In this document: positions 27,730-34,861 of the stretch, in pieces
Position numbering within the stretch: position 1 is the first letter of the stretch
How the letters are laid out: each line of letters starts with the position of its first letter
Source of the DNA: Gemmatimonadota bacterium
Lineage (GTDB): Bacteria; Gemmatimonadota; Gemmatimonadetes; Longimicrobiales; Gaopeijiaceae
Assembly (NCBI GenBank): GCA_030827315.1
Contig: JAURER010000011.1
Location: forward strand, 1-64,000
DNA length: 64,000 bases
Direction of reading: 5' to 3'
The notes under the pieces: generated by a model
Database searches by the model: none
Seen by the model: the letters and a program-made list of their open reading frames with translations, nothing else
What the model was told of the DNA's origin: nothing
Made by a program: the position numbers and the translations under genes

Positions 27730-28719
27730 TCAGCCTCGGAGGAACGCGCCGGCCACCATCTTCGCGATCTGGATGTCCTGGATGGCGACTCCGGTCAGGT
27801 CCGCGATCGTGATCTGGTCTTCGTGCGTCCGTCCGCGCGACGCGTCTTCGATCACCTCGCCCAGCTCGACGATGGAAGACGCCGAGAGGTGTCCGTCCCG
27901 CACGGCGGGCGCACACTCGCCGTGATCGACACACTGGGAGCGACTGTCCGCCACCACGACATCCGCCCTTCCGAGGAGGGCCGCGTCGAGCTCCTGTTTG
28001 CCGTGGTCGTCGGAGCCCATGGCGGTGATGTGCGTGCCGGCCCGAACGAGCTCGGCGGCGAAGAGGGGCGCGCGTGCGGCCGTGGTCGTCACGATGAGGC
28101 GACACTCTGCGGCGAGCGCCTCGAGCGTCGGCGCGGGCTCGACCTGCAGTCCCCACGCGCGGACCCAGTCCGAGCGGCGCAGCTCTTCGGTCATGGCGGT
28201 CACCTTCGCCGGGTTCCGGCCCCACACCAGGCAGCGGCCACAGTCCACCACGTGCCGCAGGAGCTGGAGCTGCATCCGCGCCTGCACGCCCGTGCCGATG
28301 ATCCCGATGCACCCGACGTCCGATGGCGCGAGGTACCGGGCCGCCACCGCGCCGGCCGCGGCGGTGCGCATGTCCGTGAGCCAGCACCGATCGTGGAGAA
28401 CGAGCGCGAGGGCGCCCGTCTTCTGGCTGAACACGAGGATCGCGCCGTCGCTGGGGGGAAGGCCCACCCCGGGGTTCGCGTAAAACGCGGAGGCCACCTT
28501 GAGTACCCACCATTCGTCGCCGGGCACCGCTCCGTACTTGATGTGCACGTCGCCCGGTGGCTCTTCGAAGTGGAGGAAGCCAACCGGCGGCACCGTGACC
28601 CGACCCCGGGAGTAGAGCCGGAAGCCGTCCTCGATGTCATGGATGAGCCGGGGGACGTCGACGAGTCTCCGGATTTCGTCGAGCCCGAGAACGGCCGGTG
28701 CGGGCCCGTGCTCCCCCAT
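27730..28719 (-). CDS. Ornithine cyclodeaminase/mu-crystallin family protein
   Basis: A 329-residue NAD(P)-binding enzyme of the OCD/mu-crystallin family. It has the substrate-site segment VHIKYGAVPGDEWWVLK, the TDMRTAAAGAVAARYLA stretch and the Rossmann motif IGIIGTGVQARMQLQLL. A later SDDHGKQELD motif carries the proposed catalytic acidic residue. Its ATG overlaps the stop of the amino-acid permease gene (TGATG), so transport and metabolism of one amino acid or imino acid are linked. Members cyclise ornithine or reduce ketimines; which one applies here cannot be told. Confidence 0.88.
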   Translation of the reverse strand: MGEHGPAPAVLGLDEIRRLVDVPRLIHDIEDGFRLYSRGRVTVPPVGFLHFEEPPGDVHIKYGAVPGDEWWVLKVASAFYANPGVGLPPSDGAILVFSQKTGALALVLHDRCWLTDMRTAAAGAVAARYLAPSDVGCIGIIGTGVQARMQLQLLRHVVDCGRCLVWGRNPAKVTAMTEELRRSDWVRAWGLQVEPAPTLEALAAECRLIVTTTAARAPLFAAELVRAGTHITAMGSDDHGKQELDAALLGRADVVVADSRSQCVDHGECAPAVRDGHLSASSIVELGEVIEDASRGRTHEDQITIADLTGVAIQDIQIAKMVAGAFLRG

Positions 28720-30026
28720 CAGTCCTGTCGCTTCCGGTTCCAGATCAGGTACGCCGGCACGCCGAGCAGTACGATGCCGAGTCCGAACGCGGACTCCTTC
28801 GGCTGCTCCATGACCTGGTTCGCCACGATGGCCGCCGCGGCGAGGACGAAGAGCAGCGGCGGGAGCGGGTACCCCGGGACCCGGAAGGGGCGGGGCGCGT
28901 CCGGCCTCCTGACCCGCAGGGCGATGACCGCGGCCGCGCCGAGCGCGTAGAAGATCCATCCGACGAAGACGACGTACGTGAGCAGCTGCTCGAAGGTCCC
29001 GGTCGCGGCGAGGACCGCGGTCCAGGCGCACCCCGACACGATCGCGAACGCCGGCGTACCGTGCTTCGGGTTCACCTCGGCGAGCTTCGCGAAGAAGACG
29101 CCGTCCCGCGCCATGGCGAGGTAGGCGCGCGGGGCCGTGAGCACCACCGTGTGGCCCGCGGAGAACATGGACACGATGATGGCGAGCGCGATCGAGGTGC
29201 CCGCGAGGGGGCCCAGCACCGTGGTGACAGCCTCCGCAGCGACCCGGTCGGAGGCCGCGACCCGATCGGCTCCCATCGCGGCGAGGTAGCCGAAGTTCGC
29301 CAGCAGGTAGAGCCCGATGAGGGTGGCCGTGCCGAGAACGAGCGAGCGTGGGATCGTCCGCTGCGGCTCGATCGCCTCCCCGTCGATGAAGGTGACGTAC
29401 TGCCAGCCCTCGAATGCCCACAGCACGGAGATCATCGCGAGGCCGACGGCTCCGAGCGTCGTGCCGCGGGCATCCGCCGTCGACGCGACCATCGAACTTT
29501 CGCCGAGGCCGAGCAACAGTGCGCTCATGACGAGAATCGCCGCGATCTTGATCCACGCGCTCACGTTCTGGACCGTTGCGCTCTCGCGGGTGCCGTAGAC
29601 GTTGATGCCCGCGGTGATCGCCACCAGACCGACCGCGACGACTTTCGCGCCCAGAGGCGACAGGGCCACGAACTGGCCCATGTAGCTGGTGGTCGCCACC
29701 GCGAGGGTGGCGACCGTGCCCGCTCCGATCACGAAGAAGAGCGTCCAGCCGTACAGGAACGCGGGGAAGGTGCCGAACGCCTCCTGCACGTACCCGTAGA
29801 GTCCTCCGGACCGGAGGTTCATGCCGCTGAGCTCAGCGTAGGACAGCGCCCCGAGCAGCGACAGGCCCCCGCCGACCAGCCACACGAGCATGGCCGTGGG
29901 CACGTGCCCACCACTCTGACGCAGGACTACGCTCGGCACGATGAAGATGCCCGACCCGATCACGCTTCCGACCACGAGGAGCGTGAGGTCGCGCAGGGTC
30001 AGGATGCGGCGGAGATCGGAAGACAC
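28719..30026 (-). CDS. APC-family amino acid permease
   Basis: A 435-residue amino acid/polyamine/organocation transporter with about twelve membrane helices. The first helix carries the substrate-binding glycine motif VVGSVIGSGIF, and the sixth-helix region has WAFEGWQ. I use the GTG at 30026 because it places about eight residues before the first helix, as in relatives. A TTG at 30077 would add 17 residues. Neither start has a strong ribosome-binding site. It is translationally coupled to the ornithine cyclodeaminase-like gene, suggesting uptake of that enzyme's substrate. Confidence 0.87.
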   Translation of the reverse strand: MSSDLRRILTLRDLTLLVVGSVIGSGIFIVPSVVLRQSGGHVPTAMLVWLVGGGLSLLGALSYAELSGMNLRSGGLYGYVQEAFGTFPAFLYGWTLFFVIGAGTVATLAVATTSYMGQFVALSPLGAKVVAVGLVAITAGINVYGTRESATVQNVSAWIKIAAILVMSALLLGLGESSMVASTADARGTTLGAVGLAMISVLWAFEGWQYVTFIDGEAIEPQRTIPRSLVLGTATLIGLYLLANFGYLAAMGADRVAASDRVAAEAVTTVLGPLAGTSIALAIIVSMFSAGHTVVLTAPRAYLAMARDGVFFAKLAEVNPKHGTPAFAIVSGCAWTAVLAATGTFEQLLTYVVFVGWIFYALGAAAVIALRVRRPDAPRPFRVPGYPLPPLLFVLAAAAIVANQVMEQPKESAFGLGIVLLGVPAYLIWNRKRQD

Positions 30027-30129
30027 GGCAGGTCTCGGCTGGAGGGCGGTCCGCCGGGCGGACTGTTGGCGCGCCAAGGGTACGGGGCCCCGCCGCGCGA
30101 TGCGAGGGGCAGCGGCCTCGGACCTTCGC

Positions 30130-31095
30130 TCAGCCGTCGACGGCCTTCAGTGCCTCGAGGGCCCCGGTGCGGCCCAAATACGCGGCCCAGCGCAGCGGCG
30201 TGGCGTGGTGCTCGAGGTCCCGCAGGCGAGGGTCGGCACCGGCTTCGACGAGGAGGCGGACCGCATCGGCGTGGTCGCCCATTGCCGCGCGGTGAAGCGC
30301 CGTCGCCCTGGAATCGAACGGGGGGCGATGGTTCGGGTCCGCCCCCGCGTCGAGCAGGAGCCGGAGCGCCTCCACGCGCCCGTGCAGGGCAGCATAGGCC
30401 AGCGCGAGGCCGAGCACGTCCTGCAGATCGGGTGTCGCGGGCCAGGGGACACGGCTGTAGTGGGCCAGCCGGTCGGCAATCGACCCCGGGGAGCCCGGGC
30501 GGGCGAGGAGTGCTGCCTCGAGCCGGGCCTCGTCGTTCAGGATCTCGCTCAGGCGCCCGATGTCGCCGACGCCGGCTGCCGCCGCGAGGTCGAGCATTGC
30601 GCCGTTCCGCGCGAGGCGCTCGGCGGCCTCGGACTCTCCGTAGTAGAGCGCCCCCATGATGCATCCGCCGGCGCGCGCGTCGACGTCGGCGCCCGCGCCG
30701 ATGAGCAGCTCCATGAGCGCCGCCTGATGCCCGGCCTCTCGAGCCACGCTGCTCGTGGCCACGAGGCCGAGCGTGGTCCAGCCGATGTCGTCGGGCTGGC
30801 CCGGACCCTGGAGCGTGACGGCGTCGACGTCGGCGCCGCGCTCGAGGAGGAGTCGCGTCATCGCCACGATCCCGGCAGGGAGCGGCGAGACGAACGGGTT
30901 GCCCGCCACGTGGTGGAGCAGCGTGGCGCCGTGGAAGTAGCCGTCGTACGGCGCCCTCGTCGACGAGGCCCGGAGCCCGACGAGGTCCGGCTCACGATCG
31001 AGGGCGAGCGCCAGCCCGGATTCATCTCCTCCGAGCAGGAGGTCGAGGGCCGCGGAGAGGCTACGATCGGGGCGGTGGACGGATCGGCCGAACAT
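30130..31095 (-). CDS. Ankyrin-repeat protein
   Basis: A 321-residue protein built of ankyrin-type repeats. Clear copies are ATALHRAAMGDHADAVRLL, LLLDAGADPNHR, LLLERGADVDA, LLIGAGADVDAR and a final repeat ending near ALEALKAVDG. It has no signal peptide or enzymatic motif. A cytoplasmic protein-protein interaction role is likely, with the partner unknown. The ATG at 31095 is chosen because upstream codons show no ankyrin or other conserved pattern. It is divergent from the phosphatase-like lipoprotein gene, with about 150 nt between the starts. Confidence 0.85.
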   Translation of the reverse strand: MFGRSVHRPDRSLSAALDLLLGGDESGLALALDREPDLVGLRASSTRAPYDGYFHGATLLHHVAGNPFVSPLPAGIVAMTRLLLERGADVDAVTLQGPGQPDDIGWTTLGLVATSSVAREAGHQAALMELLIGAGADVDARAGGCIMGALYYGESEAAERLARNGAMLDLAAAAGVGDIGRLSEILNDEARLEAALLARPGSPGSIADRLAHYSRVPWPATPDLQDVLGLALAYAALHGRVEALRLLLDAGADPNHRPPFDSRATALHRAAMGDHADAVRLLVEAGADPRLRDLEHHATPLRWAAYLGRTGALEALKAVDG

Positions 31096-31247
31096 CGGAC
31101 GGGGGTGAGCGGGACGAAGGAGACGCTCACTCAGGGTACGTCGGCATACTCCCTCGCCGCCACGGCGGTTGATCGGGCTTCGGGTCCGCACGAGGTTGTT
31201 CCCGCCGGACCATGCCGGCGCCGTGCCCCGAACCCAGAGAGCTCGTC

Positions 31248-31880
31248 ATGTCCCGTCGCGATCTTCTCCGAGCCCGTCGTGTCGCTCGTGCCCTTCTCTC
31301 CCCGGCGCTCGCCGTGGCACTCCCCCTCGCGATGCTCGCGTGTTCGGGCGGGGATCGTGAGCAGGCGCAGACGTCGCCGGGGAACCCGTCGGGTGACGCT
31401 GCGCACGAAGCGGGACCGACGCTCGAGGTCGCGAACGCCGTGGGACTGGGCAACGCGCGCATGCCGCGCCCCGGCCTGCTCACCGGCGGACAGCCGACGA
31501 ACGCGCAGCTCGAGGCCCTGGCCGAGGCGGGGTACACGCGCTTCATCTCGCTGCGCCCCGAGGAGGAGGCGGGCGGTGGGTGGGAGGAGGCCGACGCGGC
31601 CGTGCACGCGCACGACTTCGATCGACTGGCCATTGCCGGGGCGGGTGACCTCACCCGTGAGAACGTCGAGGCGTTCGCGGCCCTGCTCCGGGAGGCGGGC
31701 GACGCGCCAACGGTGATCTACTGCGCGAGCGGGAACCGCGTGGGCGCGATGCTCGCGCTGAAGGCCGCGTGGATCGACGGTGTGGCACCGGAAGAAGCGC
31801 TTCGCCTCGGGCTCGACGCAGGCATGACGCGCCTCGAGGCACCGGTTCGGCAGCTGCTCGGCCTCTCAGGGAGCCCGTAG
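31248..31880 (+). CDS. Phosphatase-like lipoprotein (DUF442/dual-specificity phosphatase fold)
   Basis: A 210-residue predicted lipoprotein. A long positively charged n-region and hydrophobic stretch end in a lipobox LAMLAC. The mature domain has TGGQPTNAQLEAL followed by FISLRPEEE, hallmarks of the BLH/DUF442 phosphatase-like family. The signature YCASGNRVGAM fits CxxGxR(x)G, placing the nucleophilic cysteine and arginine of a dual-specificity-phosphatase fold. Catalysis on phosphate esters is plausible but unproven, and sulfur-transfer roles have been proposed for relatives. A strong terminator follows 25 nt after the stop. Confidence 0.8.
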   Translation: MSRRDLLRARRVARALLSPALAVALPLAMLACSGGDREQAQTSPGNPSGDAAHEAGPTLEVANAVGLGNARMPRPGLLTGGQPTNAQLEALAEAGYTRFISLRPEEEAGGGWEEADAAVHAHDFDRLAIAGAGDLTRENVEAFAALLREAGDAPTVIYCASGNRVGAMLALKAAWIDGVAPEEALRLGLDAGMTRLEAPVRQLLGLSGSP

Positions 31881-31905
31881 CCGAAGGACGTTGCGACCGC
31901 GCGCG

Positions 31906-31945
31906 AAAAGGCCCCGCCCGAGGTGAACCTCGGACGGGGCCTTTT
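31906..31945. terminator. Strong bidirectional rho-independent terminator
   Basis: A near-perfect inverted repeat: AAAAGGCCCCG (31906-31916), CCCGAGG (31917-31923) and a four-base TGAA loop, then CCTCGG (31928-31933) and CGGGGCCTTTT (31935-31945). A single unpaired A interrupts the 3' arm. The stem begins with four A and ends with four T, so it works on either strand. It lies between the convergent phosphatase-like lipoprotein (+) and LVIVD lipoprotein (-) genes and should terminate both. Confidence 0.9.
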
Positions 31946-31981
31946 CGTCGAGATTGGCTGCTCGACGTGCGGGACGGGCGA

Positions 31982-33979
31982 TCAGCCCGCGGCCAGCCCC
32001 CGGACCGCTTCGGCCAGTGCGCGCACGCGATCACCGTCCGCGGAACGGGCAGCGTCGGCGTCGAGCTCCCTGCCCAGGGCCTCGAGCCCCGTGCGCCGCG
32101 CGGACCCCGAGGCGGCCTCCGCGCCCGTCAGTGCAGCGCGTACGGCTGCAACACGCGAGGCGGGCAGCCCCCGGTTCCGCTCGAGCTGGTCGACGTACGC
32201 CCGGGCGAGCGCGAAGGTGGTGGGCCACTCGAAGATCGGCTGGCCCTGCGAGTTGAGCTCGGTCATGACCACGGACTTCGCCGCGTCGATCTCGTTCTGC
32301 GAGAGGGCCTCGCTCGGAACGAGCTCGAAGATGTCGAGGCCCCGGGCGATCTCGGAGCTGACGATGAGTCCGTTGTACCAGTAGACGGACCAGCTTCCAC
32401 CCATGCCCATGCGGTTGGCGTCGATGGGTCCGCGATCGTGGAAGGCGATCTCCACGGGGTTGGCGGGGTCCGTGAAGTCGTAGATGGACACGCCGCCCTG
32501 GTACCACGCCTGCACCATGATGTCGCGCCCGGGGATCGGGATCAGCGAACCGTTGTGCGCGACGCAGTTCTCCGCGGATGTCTGGGCCGCGGGCATCTTG
32601 TAGTAGCTCTTGAAGTCGAGTTCGCCGTCGACGATGGAGAAGATGGCGTTGGCACCCCACTCCATCGGATCGGTCGCGCGGCACTTCGGGCCGCCGCCGC
32701 CGCCCCACTCGTCGGTGAAGACGACGGACGAGCCGTCGTTGCTGAACGTGGCGGAGTGCCAGTACGAGAAGTTCACGTCGGCGACCGCGGCGAGGCGGCG
32801 GGGGTTCGCGACGTCGCGGATGTCGAGAAGGAGGCCGTACCCCTCGCACGCGCCCCCGGCGAGGCCGATCGCCGGGTAGACGGTGATGTCGTGGCACTGC
32901 GTCGGACCCATCTCCTCGCGACCGTCCGCTCCCCCCATGACCGCCTCGGCCCACGCGGGCAGATACGCTCGCAGTGCGGAGCTGTCGGCGGCCGTCGGGG
33001 CTCCGGAACCGCCGCGCGCGACGACCATGCTGTCGAGCATCTGGCTCACGAACCGGTTCGGGAGGACCTGGGGCTGACCGCCCAGATCGACCACGAACGC
33101 TCCACGCGCGCGCGCCTCCTCGACCAGCCTGAGGTCCTCGGGGGCGAGCCCGTGACTCTCCGGCGCCGTCAGACCCTCGAAGATGCGCGGTGAGCTCACG
33201 ATTGCGGCCTCCTGCGGCGCGGCGAGCGGTACCCGGATGACCTCGATGCGGAAGAGCGCGGAGTTGGGATCCTCCGTCGGAAGCAGCGACGAGCACCCCG
33301 GGAGCTCCTCGGCCGGACGCACCGGCGCCGAACCGGAGACGTAGATGTAGACGTTCTCGTCGTCGTTTGGATCCTCCACGACGGTGTGCGTGTGCGATCC
33401 TCGGCACGTCTGCACGTTGGCCAGGTAGCGCGGATTGCGGATGTCGGTGATGTCGAAGATGCGGATGCCGCGGAGGCGCTCCTGGCTCACCGCCTCACGG
33501 ATCCCCTCCGAGCCACAGTCGAGGCGGCCCGTCATCCCCTCGCCGGAGACGAACATCAGGTTGCCGTAAACGGACACGTCGCTCTGCGACGCGGGGCAGA
33601 CGTACGTGATCACGCTCCGGGGAGCGTCCGTGTTCGAGATGTCCCACACCTGCACGCCGTCGTAGTTGCCCTGGATCGCGTAGCTCCCCGTGAACGCGAG
33701 GTCGGAGTTGGTCTTGCCGACGAATTCCTGCTGCGGAGGGGTGGTCGACACCAGGCGCATGTTCCACAGGGCCTGGCCGGCGTCGAAGAGTCCGGCGCTC
33801 AGGCCGACGCGCGGGTCGGGGTTGGGAGCATCGATGGTCAGCGGCGCGAGCTGCTGCGCGAAATTCACGGGCGCCGGCGCCGGCGCCGTACCTCCACCGC
33901 ACGCCGAGAGGACTGCGAGGCCTCCGGCGAGAGTCACGGCGATCGCCGGCCGCGGGAACGAGGATGGTATCGGCTTCAT
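31982..33979 (-). CDS. LVIVD-repeat lipoprotein
   Basis: A 665-residue surface lipoprotein. The signal peptide ends in a lipobox LSAC before a GGGT-rich linker. The body contains LVIVD-type beta-propeller repeats such as GVQVWDISNTDAPR, GIRIFDITDIRNPR, LLLDIRDVANPR and VSIYDFTDPANP. A C-terminal helical region of about 110 residues is rich in Ala and Arg. The ATG at 33979 follows a GAGAGGTG element. It lies 58 nt downstream of the DUF305 lipoprotein gene on the same strand, so the two are likely one operon. The function is unknown; the propeller suggests binding at the cell surface. Confidence 0.85.
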   Translation of the reverse strand: MKPIPSSFPRPAIAVTLAGGLAVLSACGGGTAPAPAPVNFAQQLAPLTIDAPNPDPRVGLSAGLFDAGQALWNMRLVSTTPPQQEFVGKTNSDLAFTGSYAIQGNYDGVQVWDISNTDAPRSVITYVCPASQSDVSVYGNLMFVSGEGMTGRLDCGSEGIREAVSQERLRGIRIFDITDIRNPRYLANVQTCRGSHTHTVVEDPNDDENVYIYVSGSAPVRPAEELPGCSSLLPTEDPNSALFRIEVIRVPLAAPQEAAIVSSPRIFEGLTAPESHGLAPEDLRLVEEARARGAFVVDLGGQPQVLPNRFVSQMLDSMVVARGGSGAPTAADSSALRAYLPAWAEAVMGGADGREEMGPTQCHDITVYPAIGLAGGACEGYGLLLDIRDVANPRRLAAVADVNFSYWHSATFSNDGSSVVFTDEWGGGGGPKCRATDPMEWGANAIFSIVDGELDFKSYYKMPAAQTSAENCVAHNGSLIPIPGRDIMVQAWYQGGVSIYDFTDPANPVEIAFHDRGPIDANRMGMGGSWSVYWYNGLIVSSEIARGLDIFELVPSEALSQNEIDAAKSVVMTELNSQGQPIFEWPTTFALARAYVDQLERNRGLPASRVAAVRAALTGAEAASGSARRTGLEALGRELDADAARSADGDRVRALAEAVRGLAAG

Positions 33980-34037
33980 GCGTGGAACACCTCTCAAGGG
34001 ATGGATGGACGGGTTCGAAGAGAACAGGACGAGCTGC

Positions 34038-34748
34038 TCAGCGCATCGTCTCGAGCATGCGCTCCATGCGCGCGACCTCGGTGGTCTGATCCACCTGGAT
34101 GTCGGACGCGAGCTTGAAGACCAGGTCGTCCTGAGCGGCACCGTCGGTGGCAAACAGTTCGTGGACCATGGTGACGGCGCCGCGGTGGTGCTGGATCATG
34201 TACGTCAGGAACAGCCGGTCGAAGTCGGGGCCGGTCGCTGCGCGAAGCGCTTCCAGTTGCTCGGGGCTGAGCATGCCGGACATCCGCATGTCGGGAGCGT
34301 GGGCATCGTGGGCGTGCATGTCGTGGCCCCGGACCACGGTGCCCGACGACTCCACCTCCGGCACCGGCCGACCGCGGTCGCGCAGCCAGCCCTGCATGAC
34401 GGCGATCTCGTCGGTCTGCGCGTTGAGGATCCGTGCCGTGAGCACGCGGATCTCGTCGCTGGCGCCGTTCTCCGGGGCCATGTTCGACATCACGAGTGCC
34501 TGGGCATGGTGCCCGATCATACCGGTCATGAAACGGACGTCTGCTTCGTGCACGTCCATGGTCGCGCTGTCGGCGCGCGCGCGGTACAGGGCTTCGAGCG
34601 CGGCGAGCGACTCCCGGGTGTTCTCCTGGCGTACGGCGCCCGTGGATGGCCCCGCCGCGGGTGGCACCCCGGTGTTGCCACCGGCGCACGCAGCCAGGAC
34701 GATCGTCAGGATCGCGGTCGGCAGACGGCTCGGCACGGGAAATCGCAT
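34038..34748 (-). CDS. DUF305 (ferritin-like) lipoprotein
   Basis: A 236-residue exported lipoprotein (lipobox VLAAC) with a duplicated DUF305 domain. Each half carries an HH motif in a helix: FMTGMIGHHAQAL and LTYMIQHHRGAV. Between them is a histidine- and methionine-rich stretch (HDMHAHDAHAPDMRMSGM) that looks suited to metal binding, probably copper, as suggested for several DUF305 proteins. It is upstream of the LVIVD lipoprotein gene (58-nt gap) and 113 nt below the S9 peptidase gene, all on the minus strand. Metal storage or detoxification at the envelope is an inference. Confidence 0.85.
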   Translation of the reverse strand: MRFPVPSRLPTAILTIVLAACAGGNTGVPPAAGPSTGAVRQENTRESLAALEALYRARADSATMDVHEADVRFMTGMIGHHAQALVMSNMAPENGASDEIRVLTARILNAQTDEIAVMQGWLRDRGRPVPEVESSGTVVRGHDMHAHDAHAPDMRMSGMLSPEQLEALRAATGPDFDRLFLTYMIQHHRGAVTMVHELFATDGAAQDDLVFKLASDIQVDQTTEVARMERMLETMR

Positions 34749-34861
34749 GCGCGCGGGTCAGGGAACGTGGAGTGGGCGGATCAGTTTTCGTGCCGATCCT
34801 TCCTTTCGGGAACGTCGATGAGTATAGGGTCCGCGGGGCCGATCCGTCATCACCTCCGGCC

